Part shown: one piece after another, positions 22,454 through 32,535 of the stretch | Layout: the number at the start of each line of letters is the position of its first letter | Numbering within the stretch: the first letter of the stretch is position 1 | NCBI RefSeq assembly: GCF_907164915.1 | Contig: NC_061870.1 | Location: 6,719,714 to 6,783,713 of the forward strand | Direction of reading: 5' to 3' | Length of the DNA: 64,000 bases | Origin: Impatiens glandulifera | Lineage: Eukaryota > Streptophyta > Magnoliopsida > Ericales > Balsaminaceae | The notes under the pieces: model-generated | Told to the model about the DNA's origin: nothing | Databases searched by the model: none | The model's input: the letters and a program-made list of their open reading frames with translations, nothing else | Translations under genes and position numbers: made by a program

Positions 22454-22696
22454 AACCGGCCACACATTACAATTTTTGAATATTTATTCTAAATAATCAA
22501 AAAGGGAGAAATTGATAGAAAAATTAAGTAAGTTAATTTTCTTAAAACCGGCCACACATTACAATTTTTGAATATTTATTCTAAATAATCAAAAAGGGAG
22601 AAATTGATAGAAAAATTAAGTAAGTTAATTTTCTTAAAACCGGCCACACATTACAATTTTTGAATATTTATTCTAAATAATCAAAAAGGGAGAAAT
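22454..22696 (+). repeat. 92-bp tandem repeat that triplicates the PPT-LTR junction
   Basis: Units start at 22454, 22546 and 22638 (AACCGGCCACACATTAC...). Each contains the polypurine tract AAAAAGGGAGAAAT followed by TGATAGAAAAATTAAGTA, the first bases of the LTR. The last PPT (22683-22696) abuts the real 3' LTR. Multiple PPTs before the 3' LTR are a reported Sirevirus trait. The preceding 22272-22453 is AT-rich with two ATGTTTTTCAAACATAT hairpins and no gene. Confidence 0.92.
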
Positions 22697-23940
22697 TGAT
22701 AGAAAAATTAAGTAGATTAATTTTGGAACCGGCCAGACAAACTAAACAGAAGTTAAACTTCATGTGCAGGTACTTAACAAACCGGAACCGGTTGAGGCAT
22801 CAGAAACCGGCTGCTACTACTTCAAAGAAATCAGCCTCAAGTGATCGAGTTAAAAGATCACAGGAATCGGCTTCACCTTCTCAAAGCGACCGGTTAACGA
22901 AGAACAAAAGATTACATTCCAACCGGATCATAATGCACAAGACACAGAAACCGGACAGTACAGATCAAAAGTCAGAAGATTCAAATCTCAAGAGTGACGT
23001 ACCATGACGGAAGAAACGTGTCTCGAAAGAATAAAAGAAGATCGGATCCGATCAGAAGCATGCGAGGAAAGCAATGATGCTTTGTTGATCCGATGCTGAC
23101 AACCGGAAGCGGATGCTCAACACGTGTATCAGTCTGAAAACCGGCTATGTCATCATATGCTCAGAGTCACCTGCATGAATGCCAGGTGTTGAGGAAATTG
23201 AAGCGTGCAAGCAACCTCTCTGCAAATAGGCGTGCTGACGATCAACCAATCCCAAAGAGAGAGAAGAAAGTAGCCGTTAGCTACTTTCAGCTATAAAAGA
23301 AAGTTCATTCAATGCAGTTGATACAAGGCAAGTGACGGATTACGAAAAGAAATCATCAAAGCATTAAATTCTAGAGAGATAAAGTCTTATATTCTAAAAC
23401 CGGTTTGCCTAAAACCGGAAGCCATTTGTGTGTTATTGTGTTGAGTTGTTGTATTACATCAAAGTGTGAGTTTTGGTGTAACCGGCGAGTAGCGAAGTTG
23501 GGCTCGACCGGAAGTGTAATTGTAACTCTAAAGAGTTAGTGGAGATCCTTCTCATAACCTGAGAAGAAGGGGTGACGTAGGAGGGTTTGCTCCGAACATC
23601 CATAAACAAATTTCCTTGTCTCGTGTTCTTTCATTCGCTTTCATTTCCCGCTTTCTTAACGAAAACCGCAAACTAATCATACTTCTAAAACCGGTCACTC
23701 ACCTCCATTAAACCGACTCCTTCTTAAACATCATCTAAAGTCGCAAACGTTGCTTCAACCTGAAACAGACATTTCCGCCCTTGAACCCGGTTCAAGAGTC
23801 TGTGACAGGCTGTGCAGTGCTGAGAAAGGTTTTAGTCTCTAACCGGACTATTACCAAAGAGTTGTGTGTTGTGTAAGAGGCCACCCTTACCTGAAACCGG
23901 AAAGCAACCCGGTTCTCCAAGGGCGTCCCCGATCCTAACA
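22697..23940 (+). repeat. 3' LTR (1244 bp)
   Basis: Begins TGATAGAAAA and ends GATCCTAACA, followed by the CATAT duplication. About 99% identical to 13272-14525 by eye; the conserved box is at 23566-23607. Confidence 0.93.
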
Positions 23941-24390
23941 CATATTTTCCCATTTATGGGGCAAGTTATTCTAAGTCTTTGTATATCTTTATAATCATAG
24001 AAGGTAAGACCATCCCAATGTCCTTGGTCGATAACATATTAGCTTTGAATATCTAATGTTGGATGATGCTTGCGAATATTGGAGTACTTAGAGAAAGTGT
24101 TGTTCTATCAGATTTATGAGTTCTTGGTTTTGACAAAACATGAAAAGAAATTATGGGATGCTTTAAAACGAAAGTGTAAGTGGTATGAGTCCCATCTGAA
24201 ATTGAGTTTGTAATTATTGAAATACAACCATCTTATAACGTCATTTTAGGACGACCATGGTTACATCAAGAAAATGAAGTGGCATTCAAGTTACATCAAA
24301 ATATTTGTTTTGTATGAGAAAGAAAGATAGTGATAGTCAACAATGAGTCTTATGTTATGGGTAGTGTTATCTCGGCTCATGCGGCTTCCT
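23941..24390 (+). pseudogene. Tat-like gypsy protease fragment, downstream half
   Basis: Continues the frame interrupted at 13271. Decayed blocks read KTIPMSLVDNILALNI, the gypsy aspartic-protease D-N/S-A region (here VDN where active enzymes have VDxGS/A), then SYNVILGRPWLHQENEV, the ILGRPW motif typical of Tat-type proteases. Several stops and frameshifts are present. The 5' edge is the Copia target duplication. It stops near 24390, where gag-like sequence in the opposite orientation begins, so the host element was itself rearranged. Confidence 0.65.
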
Positions 24391-24409
24391 TAGAAATCTA
24401 CCTTAATGG

Positions 24410-25500
24410 ACATTCATATTCAAATACTGCATGTCCACATATACTTGCTCGCTAGGTAGCTTGTCAATCTCCAACGTGATCTCTTTCTATCTATTTGCAT
24501 AGGCTTCAAATATCTCATTTTTTCCTTGCCTGATTGTCCATAGGTTCCTCTCTAGGCAGTTCACTTTGACAAATATGGAAAAACAACTTATGAATACTTT
24601 ATCTAGTTCTCCCACAGTCTAATATCGAGCAATATTTTGGCGAGTATACCATTCTAAAGTATTATCTTTCAAGTATCTAGGGAAAACATGTACAATCGTG
24701 GTATCTCTAAGCTGATAGAGCATGATGTTCATAATGTATTTATTCGTAAAGGTTGATGGGTCATTCTTTCCAGCGTACTTAGGAATACTGGGCAATTTTA
24801 GCCCATGCGGTACAATGGAATTCTTGGCTACTTCTAGCCCATATCTCCACATCTAAGTGGCTTGTGTTGTGCTCCTAGTCATGGACTCATCCAACTTTTT
24901 TGGATTTGACTTTGTAGTTATTTTATCCGAGTTACCTCTTAAAAAGGACCATAAGTGTGCCCTACTAGTTTGGGAATAGCTAGTCCTAAAGCGGTATGCC
25001 CATCAATTGATCCAAAGACTTAATTTTCCCTTCTTCTTTTACCATATTTCATCATTGCCACTTTCAAATTTTCTTCTTCAAACTCAACGTCATGTCATTC
25101 CATTATATATTTCTCTTTTCTAGTCGGGTTGATCCAAGCTAGTTGATTATCTACCTAAACATAACCCTCTTCATCAAAATTATATCAATCTTCTACTTTG
25201 ACTCCTTCAGAATTACGAAGTCTACTTTTGTGGGAATAAAGGATTGGAATAGAAAATACCAAAGGCGGGTGGATGAAATGGTGGCTAAAAAGGTGGTGGT
25301 TGAAAATGTGGTGATTGAGAACCATAAGGGGGTACCATTGATGCAAATTTCTCAATGAATCTAGTTAGCTTATCCTTGACGGTCTTCAGATCAGCCTTAG
25401 TAACCATAATTGCATCATCGTTATTCAATGGTTTTGTCGTCTTTTAGCTCGATGGTGGGTTATGAGTCTCTTCGTCCAACATGTTTCTAGTGTAATAGCC
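24410..25500 (-). pseudogene. Gypsy gag fragment, minus strand
   Basis: Minus-strand frames give LPSIPKYAGKNDPSTFTNKY, HVFPRYLKDNTLEWYTR, then LERNLWTIRQGKNEIFEAYANR and EIDKLPSEQVY. This is the retrotransposon gag domain of plant gypsy elements (P-Y-G--DP, F---L---A--W, the L--I-Q---E-- helix). Upstream, towards 25440, lies a Pro-rich stretch ending near FIEKFASMVPPYG. At least three in-frame stops are present. The orientation is opposite to the protease fragment that ends next to it, so the two are either different elements or the product of an inversion. Confidence 0.68.
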
Positions 25501-25833
25501 TGTAGTGGGATATCATAGATTATTCATGGTGAGAGATGGATTATTTAAAAACAATGAATTGAGTTTGAGGTCTTAAAAATAAGGAGCAATGCGTTACTCA
25601 TATGCACGTATATCCTAGAATCGAAATATAGGTGCTCATTTTCTATTCATAAAAAAGTGAATATGTTACAAGAATAATACATTTTACTTAGGTTTATGGA
25701 TAAAACTAAATCACAATTGCAAACGCATACACCCCTCATTCTCACATTAAAAAAGAAAAGTTGCTCAGAAGTTCAACAAAAACCAATTGAAAAGGAAAAT
25801 TATAATAAACCAAGTAAATATGTCTTCTTTAGT
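25501..25833. other. AT-rich spacer before the MULE
   Basis: Non-coding, with no recognisable element. Confidence 0.5.
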
Positions 25834-26065
25834 GGGAAAATTTGACGAAATGACCCTAAAGAAGGCCTTAAATGTGTTGGTGACCACTTAAAATTGTTTT
25901 GACGAAATTACCCCCGTCGCGTAACGCGAAAGGGAGAATCGTCACACGAAGGACCCTAATTCTTTATATTAATACTCAATTTTTTTCATTTCGATATTTT
26001 ACCATCTCTCTTTTCTCTCTCTACTTCACGTTCTCTCTCTCTCGCGCGCGCGACGGAACCCTAAA
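25834..26065 (+). repeat. MULE left terminal inverted repeat
   Basis: Pairs with 37732-37544 and then with 28865-28760. Shared blocks include GAAATGACCCTAAAGAAGGC, GTCGCGTAACGCGAAAGGG and CATTTC...TCTCTTTTCTC. Confidence 0.8.
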
Positions 26066-26344
26066 CGAACACGTCAAATAGATCGATGATGAAAACCCGT
26101 TCTAATATCATGTGATTTATATTCTTATTTCCATTATAGCTTTATTAAATGTTTTTGTGTTCATCCTTAATGTAAGTTTGAAATGTTTATGTTCTTATTT
26201 CCTAAATGATGGAACCTTAAACCATGATATTTGCAGATGCATGCAGATGAGGTTGTTCTTATTGTTTGTCTTATTGTTCAGCTTGTTCATCTTGTAGATA
26301 ATGATATTTGCAGATGATGCTCTAATTTGATTATGTTTCAGGGA

Positions 26345-26815
26345 AGATTCATCTGATTCTCGCGAAGGGGCTTCTCACGAAGGGCCGTCACTTTTCGCAA
26401 TGGGGCTTCTCACGATGGGAATTCCCTTCTCGTGAAGGGCAAGATTGTCCTGCCAAGGAAGTCAAAGAAGCGCGCGTTTCTGCACGCACTATACTCTATT
26501 TAAAAGTATGACGCGATGAACATTTCATTCCTTCACTCTATCGCGACGACTCGTCTCTCTCTAGCCTCTATTTAACTTCACTACTCCCTACCTCAACAAT
26601 TCTTCCTGCTCGTCTTCTCATTTCTTTATCGTTGTCATTAATCAGATTAGTTTTAGTTTTTGGTTTAGAGTTTATGTTTGGGGTTTCGCGATAGGCCGTC
26701 CCTTCTCGCGATCGGTTTAGGGTTTATGTTTAGGGTTTCTTTCCTATCACGAAGGGAACGATCGTCTCGCGAAGGGCTAGATCATCTCACAAAGGGCTTG
26801 TTCGTCTCGCAACGA
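26345..26815 (+). repeat. Left subterminal array of TCTCGCGAAGGG motifs
   Basis: About eleven variants of TCTCGCGAAGGG (for example near 26360, 26370, 26425, 26715, 26770 and 26805), with an intervening TTTAGGGTTTATGTTTAGGG duplication. Possible transposase-binding repeats. The stretch 26066-26344 is AT-rich with no gene. Confidence 0.7.
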
Positions 26816-26869
26816 CACCATTGAAGTAATGGAATTATAGACTGACTAGAATATTTTTCCATTTCGCAA

Positions 26870-27245
26870 GAGATGGTGAGGAGAATGAATGTGAAGATGA
26901 AAGAAGGAGAAGATGAATGAGGAGATGGAGAATGGAGAGAAGGTGAATGAGGAGAATGAAAATGAGAAGAATGAAGGTGAGGAGAATGAAGGTGAAGATG
27001 AAAAGAATGAGAAGATGAATGAGGCGTTGGAGAATGAAGAGAAGGTGAATGAAGATGAAGAGAAGGAGAAGATGAAGGGGATGAAGGATGAATATGAGAA
27101 GAATGAAGGTGAGGAGAGTGAGGAGAATGAAGATGAGGTGAAGGAGAATGAAGGTGAGGTGAAGGAGAATGAAGGTGAGGTGAAGGAGAATGAGGAGAAT
27201 GAAGGTGAGGTGAAGGTGAAGTGAAGGAGAATAAGGAGATGATCC
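26870..27245 (+). repeat. Purine-rich GA minisatellite
   Basis: Irregular 6-30 bp units of GAATGAGGAGAATGAAGGTGAGG type; the top strand is almost entirely G, A and scattered T. It produces long open frames on both strands (Glu/Asn-rich on plus, Ser/Pro/His-rich on minus), which I treat as composition artefacts. It occupies the place where the MULE transposase catalytic domain should be. Confidence 0.85.
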
Positions 27246-27379
27246 AATAAAAGTCAATACCCTTCAAAAATTTAAAGATAATCTGTTGGATCAAGTACTT
27301 GTCTGCATGTCTTCAATTATTTTCTTAGGTAAGTGGTCATGGTGATGGTCCATGTACTTACTCTTCATGCACTACCCAA

Positions 27380-28410
27380 TAGCCCATGTTGGTGTATGCA
27401 TTATTTTCTCTAGCCTTGACAAAACTGAGCATGAGTGTTGTTGGTGGAATTTCCGAATATCAAACATCTTAGATAATTTACCTTTTATAGCATGCAATCT
27501 TCACTTGCATGTCTCATCCACACATTTCACATACCAAAGATATTTTCTTGACTTCTCCACTTTGAATTCAAAATAATTATTTATCGTATATTTATATAAC
27601 CTCAGTTAAAGTTCTTTTTTATTATCAAACAACGCACTGACTTCTAATACAGTTTCACTACTTAATACCATCACAAATGAGCGGCCCGTTGGTATTGATG
27701 ATGGTTCTTCTAACGTAGGTATTGATGATGGGTCTGTTGTCGCAGGTATTGATGATGGGTCTTTTGTCGTAGGTATTGATCGGTCTATCGATGAAATTGT
27801 TGCTCTTGCAGTAGATGGTGTAAGTATTGATGATCGGTCTATCGATGGAAATGAAGCTCTCGGAGTATATGGTGTATGTATTGATGATCTCTTAGGCGTG
27901 GTTGCAATTGCTGGTGCGGCACTAGTAGTATTAAGAAAGTCCTCATATTGATGCAAAAAGTTTTTTTCTCCTACTTCATTTTGAATTTCAAAGACATCCT
28001 GTGAGGGTACAACTCCCGGTATACTTTTTTGAGTAAGTGGTAGTATACTTTCTTGAGTTGGGTATATAAGTAGTGGTATATTATCTTGATTAAGTGGTGA
28101 CTTCTCTACTACAGACACACAGTGGTGACACAGTGCGACCCGATATCAACCATGATAAATATGTGCCCACATCCTTATCTTGATCAATAACAAGAGGGGG
28201 AGAATTTGTCATACACGGAACATCATACTTGACTTGAAGCACTAAATCATATGTAGATCTTTGTAGGTTAAGTGTATCATATATGAAATCAACTAATTCG
28301 GAAAATGTAGTATTTAGGGGTAAATCCAAAGTTTTGATCGAACTTGCATGAAAAGTCATTGTCATTAGTAAATTTCCACTATTCATTATACAAAATAAAT
28401 ACTTCATCTG
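27380..28410 (-). pseudogene. MULE (mudrA-type) transposase, N-terminal fragment
   Basis: Minus-strand frames give an N-terminal segment (LDLPLNTTFSELVDFIYDTL, then YDLVLQVKYDVPC and a PLVIDQDKDV block), a Ser/Thr/Pro linker with SSI-T repeats, then the MuDR DNA-binding region: ALFDNKKEL, INNYFEFKVEKSRKYLWYVK, CVDETCK and RKFHQQHSCSVLSRL. These are characteristic of plant MULE transposases, which bind the terminal repeats. It has a frameshift near 28100 and stops (after KKEL and after CVDETCK, where Trp is usual). The DDE catalytic domain and SWIM finger are absent; sequence passes into the GA minisatellite. It cannot catalyse transposition. Confidence 0.75.
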
Positions 28411-28504
28411 CAAATGAAAACATGAATGAATAAATAATACTATTAGAATGAGGAGCCGTTGTGAGAGGATCCCATACAATTGAAGTCATGCAATTATTCA
28501 TTAA

Positions 28505-28670
28505 AAATGGTTCCCTTCGCAAGACGATCGGGCCCTTCGCGAGATAAAAGGGCCTTTCACGAAAAGGGACTGCCTAATGCGAGATGGGACCGCCCTTCGC
28601 GAGAAGATTCTTGTGATTCAGTCCCTTCTCAACAAACGATCGTTCCCGTCGCAAGAAGGGACCGAATCAC
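28505..28670 (-). repeat. Right subterminal array of CCCTTCGCGAGA motifs
   Basis: Six or seven variants of CCCTTCGCGAGA, the reverse complement of the left array, as expected for subterminal repeats of one transposon. Confidence 0.7.
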
Positions 28671-28759
28671 ATGAATCTTCCCTAAAACAGAACCGATTCA
28701 GAGAATCATGGAGAAAGAAGAGTACTAGTTACCACCATCGTTCTCGTGCTTGTCCGTCA

Positions 28760-28865
28760 AAGATCGCGTCGTTTAGGTTTTTGTTTAGAAAGAAGGAGGA
28801 TAAGAGCGTGAAGAGAGAGAAGGATGAGAAGAGAGAAATGAAAAAAGGGCGAAGTTATATTAAAT
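28760..28865 (-). repeat. MULE right terminal inverted repeat, inner part
   Basis: The inverse matches left-end sequence at about 25958-26060 (CATTTCTCTCTTCTC type). It is cut at 28865 by the Copia element; TAAAT at 28861-28865 is that element's target duplication. Confidence 0.7.
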
Positions 28866-30579
28866 TGTAGGGAAATTTAAAAATAAAGAACGAAAGAAAG
28901 TTAATTAAGAAAGAAAAAGTTTAGTTAACTTTAAAAGAATATAAAAGATGTTTATGGCTTGGAACATAATTTTGATGATGTTAATATGATCACGCTAAGT
29001 TGTATATTTGTTTTGTGTAGGCGCAAATCTAAAATACTTGGCTTCTTCAGACGCGGTCTGAAACAAGTAGTCTTAAATATCTTACATAGTTAGACGAGGA
29101 CGTCAAACTCCTTTAAACGAGTTCAAAAGGGATGCGTAGTTAAAAGAGGACGTCTAACTCCTTTAAACACAGTCTAAAGGGATGCGTAGTTAGACGAGAA
29201 CGTCTAACTCCTTTAGACGTTGTCTAAAGGAATGCATAGTTAGGCGATGACGTCTAACTCTTTTAGATGCGGTCTAAAGGGATGCGTAGTTAGACGAGGA
29301 CGTCTAACTCCTTTAGACGCGGTCTAAAGGGAAGTGTAGTTAACGAGGACATCTAACTCCTTTAGATGTAGTCTAATGGGAAGCGTATTTAGACGAGGAC
29401 GTCTAACTCCTTTAAACACGGTCTAAAAGGATGCGTAGTTAGACGAGAACGTCTAACTCTTTTAGACGCGTTCTAAAAGGATGTGTAGTTAAACGAGGAT
29501 GTCTAACTCCTTTAGACGCAGTCTAAAGGGATGTGTAGTAAGATAAGAACGTTTAGACGAGAACGTCTAACTCCTTTAGAAGCTGTCTAAAAATATGCAT
29601 AGTTAGACAAGAACGTCTAACTCCTTTACACGCAGTCTAAAGGGATGCGTAGTTAGACAAGGTCATCTAACTCCTTTAGTCGTGGTCTAAAGGAATGAGT
29701 AGTTAGACGAGGACGTCTAACTTCCTTAAACGCGGTTTAAAGAAGAACGTCTGATGCCTTGCCTTAACAGCTGTCTGAAGGAAGCATCCGTCTAACCACG
29801 ATCACTTAGTTGTTTGCTCCACTTCTTTCATCAGTCTGACAAGCCAGCTAATTCTATCAAATGAATGATTACTACGTACACGAATATCTCTCATTCAACC
29901 TTCCAGTACAGGACAAGATCAGAGGATATCCGGCACACTATTTGTTCGGTACGGCCATGATCCAAATTCTCAAAGTCTGTTGTACTCTCGTACTATAGGA
30001 GGCCTTCCAACAGATACATGCCACATGTCCATAAAGAATATTCGACCGTTGGTGTGCTTCAACTATATACAGAAGCTCAAGGACAACGGTCGAACTTCTG
30101 CACACACTCGATTCAAGAAAGTGTGAAATACTCTACTTAACATACACGATAAATATCCTATTGTCAAGCCGTGATAACATTGTAATTGCATACTATCTTT
30201 TATGTAGGAAACTTCAGTGTTATAAGTTGAACAGAGGTTGTTCTAATGAACATAGAGTTAGCTAGATTAGTGAGTTGTATTTGATTCAATGTCATTAGTG
30301 GATATCCTTCCGGTTGTGGAAGAAGAAGTGACGTAGGAGTTTCATCTCCGAACATCCATAAAATTCCTTGTGTTCTTTACTTTCTTCCATTTGCATTCAG
30401 TTGTCTAAAGCTTAAAATCCAACGAACAGTTCCGCACTTGAATCTGTTTCAAGAGTTTGGAGGATTTGTGAAGAATAGATTTATATACTAATCCATCATA
30501 GGATTATTATCGAAGAGTTTATCGTAAACTGTTCACAGTAGTCAAACCCTAGTATCTATTGGTAACATCGATCCCATTA
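28866..30579 (+). repeat. 5' LTR (1714 bp)
   Basis: Begins TGTAGGGAAATTTAAAAATA and ends GATCCCATTA (the 3' copy ends CA). It includes a 50-bp minisatellite, a TATA-like ACTATATACAG near 30063 and the conserved box near 30325-30362 (GAAGTGACGTAGGAG...CTCCGAACATCCATAAA). Confidence 0.88.
29080..29755 (+). repeat. LTR minisatellite, about thirteen 50-bp double-hairpin units
   Basis: Each unit holds two inverted repeats: AGTTAGAC-GAGGAC-GTCTAACT and CCTTTAGAC-GCG-GTCTAAAGG, then a GGATGCGT spacer. Substitutions often hit only one arm. The equivalent array in the 3' LTR is at 36060-36725. Confidence 0.92.
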
Positions 30580-30581
30580 AG

Positions 30582-30592
30582 TGGTATCATCG
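30582..30592 (+). other. Degenerate primer-binding site
   Basis: TGGTATCATCG, matching the first eight bases of the TGGTATCAGAGC consensus. Confidence 0.75.
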
Positions 30593-30619
30593 ATCCCAAG
30601 CAGCAACAAAATCTGAATC

Positions 30620-31800
30620 ATGTCTATGGCCACCACGACAAAAGTTTCCATGTTCTCAAAAGAAAACTATATCGTGTGGAAAAAGAGAGTCCATGCTCAT
30701 CTATCTGCCATAGATGATGACATGTGGCTTGTCATCACTGAAGGTTTGATAAAGATTGAGAAAGACATATCTGCGTGGACCAGTGAAGACAAGAGGAAGA
30801 ACAACCTCGACAACTTGACCCTGGATATTCTGTACAAAACTCTAGATGACAACATGTTCAACTACATTATATCATGCAACTCTGTCAAAGAAATCTGGGA
30901 GAGGTTGACTCAATTATGTGAAGGCAACGAGCAAACCAAAGAGAACAAACTCATGGTTACCACACAGAAGTTTGATAACATCAAGACGCGTCTGAATTTG
31001 ATGGGAAATTCACCAAGATTATCACCACTCTTTCCACCTTGGGAAAGACTTACAGCAATAGAGAGTTTACAATCAAAGTCATGCGTGCTCTGCCTAGGGA
31101 GTGGGATATCAAGACAATGACAATGAAGGAGTCTAAAGATCTCAACAAGATGGATCTCTTTAACTTACTAGCCGATCTGAAGGCCTATGAGTTTGAGATA
31201 AACTCTAGGAATGAAGAGGAACTTTCCACATAAGTTATTGCAAGCAAGACGTTGGTGACTGCTAAGGAGCCACCTACTCCTACTGATGTGAAGACTGGTG
31301 CAGAGCAGATCAGCGGCGACGCTATGGCTCTCTTTGTGATGAAATTCGGCAAATTCATGAAGAAGAGAAATTCTAACTCAAGCTCTTCAAATAATAACAA
31401 TGATGATAAGAATAATTACAAGGCTAACTTAAAGTGTTTTAATTGTGATAAACTAGGACACTTCAAGTGGAATGCAAGAAGCCAAAGAGAGATGAGAAGA
31501 AGAAGGACAACAAGAATGAGTTGAAGGCTCTCATGACGGCTGAAAGCAAAGCCAAGTGGGCCCAAAGCGAATCAGATGATTCATCATCCAGCGATAGTGA
31601 TTATAAAGAGGTCACTTGCTTCATGACAAAAGAAGAAGATGACTCTGAGGTAGAACATGTCAGTTGCATGGAGGAATTCAGAAGCATACTCTTCTAAGAA
31701 TATGCTCTAACAAGATCAGCAAGTGAAAGGCAAGTGAAAGACGTGTTCACGAAGTCACTCTTCAGACTAAGTTTTCTTCCCTTAATATGTTTTAGGTCTT
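30620..31800 (+). pseudogene. gag: Copia gag remnant fused to the last codons of pol
   Basis: ATG 30620 opens MSMATTTKVSMFSKENYIVW, then AHLSAIDDDMWLVI, SVKEIWERLTQLCEGNEQTK and TTQKFDNIK. A frameshift follows near 30985. Gag resumes with LGKTYSNREFTIKVMRALP, a TAA after EEELST, the knuckle CFNCDKLGHF (the final Cys is lost by frameshift near 31475) and the acidic VTCFMTKEED block. Immediately after gag, near 31740, DVFTKSLF matches the extreme C-terminus of Pol (ADIFTKPLQ in the intact relative). So protease, integrase, RT and most of RNase H were removed by one deletion between about 31697 and 31735. Confidence 0.8.
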
Positions 31801-32535
31801 GTAGACCTCAAAATTATTTAATTTTAAGACATGCACAAATTGAAGGGAAAATAGTTGATGTATTAAAGTAATTAGACAGGCGTACTTGGTCTGATTAGAT
31901 CAAATGTCTAAAGGATCTAAGTACTTAGACGAATATTTGCTTAAAACAACTTGCAAATTAAGTCTGGTTATACGTCGTATTGTTAGATAGACATCTAAAG
32001 TTCCATGTAAACGCGCGTAGTTAGACGTTGTTTGAACAAACATCTACTCAACTTAGACGCAAGTTATGCGGATGACATGTTAGATGTCTAACTACGTATT
32101 ACTTTAGACTTCTCATCTTCGGACCAATCAAAGACATCTGTCACTTTAATATGCCTTGTCATTCAATTTTTCTGCTCAAACAGTAAAATAGTCATATTCT
32201 AATATCAAATAACTTGAAGATATGTGTCTGTCAATGTCAAGAAAATGACTAATATACCCTTTTGTTAATTACCTCACGACTTTGTAATTACTTGGAATTT
32301 GATAAAATACAGTTAATGATGACGGATTTTGGGAAAAGGTTTCTAAAATTAAATGACGGTTCTATCTCAAATGATGCTTGTTGAACACGTGATCGTTCAA
32401 ATTCAATTTAAGGATATCTTGCATGCCTAAAGGGTTTTTATTCTATTTGCAATCTTAAAACCCTAGTTTTATCTTTGCCTTCTCTCTAAAAGAAATCCAG
32501 ATCTTTCTTGTCTACTCCTTTTCTCATACTAAAAG
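31801..32535 (+). promoter_or_regulatory. Spacer and probable promoter before additional ORF
   Basis: Contains dispersed TTAGAC/GTCTAA motifs (31870-32110) like those in the LTR, then a block conserved with the 42870 element: AATAGTCAT...CTAATA and GTGTCT-TCAATGT...GACTAATATACCCT (32190-32270; counterpart 46745-46815). A TATA-like element is weak here (TTTTATTCTATTTGC near 32447). A pyrimidine-rich leader precedes the ATG. Confidence 0.5.

Larger units (their letters stand above)
13272..23940 (+). mobile_element. Sirevirus-like Copia retrotransposon with additional ORFs
   Basis: A 10,669-bp element flanked by a perfect 5-bp duplication, CATAT (13267-13271 and 23941-23945). The order is 5' LTR, tRNA-Met primer site, gag, pol (PR-INT-RT-RNase H), an intergenic promoter, additional ORF A, a second promoter, truncated additional ORF B, an LTR-derived fragment, a triplicated PPT region and the 3' LTR. 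By eye the LTRs differ at about 13 substitutions plus one roughly 10-bp indel over 1.24 kb (about 99% identity), so the insertion is young. Long LTRs, a large gag, duplicated PPTs and coding sequence downstream of pol fit the Sirevirus (SIRE/Maximus) lineage. The element is unusually rich in ACCGG/CCGGT. Confidence 0.92.

Noticed and set aside
26782..27294. Ser/Pro/His-rich and Glu/Asn-rich proteins on either strand
   Set aside because: Both are translations of a GA-rich minisatellite and have no conserved domain.
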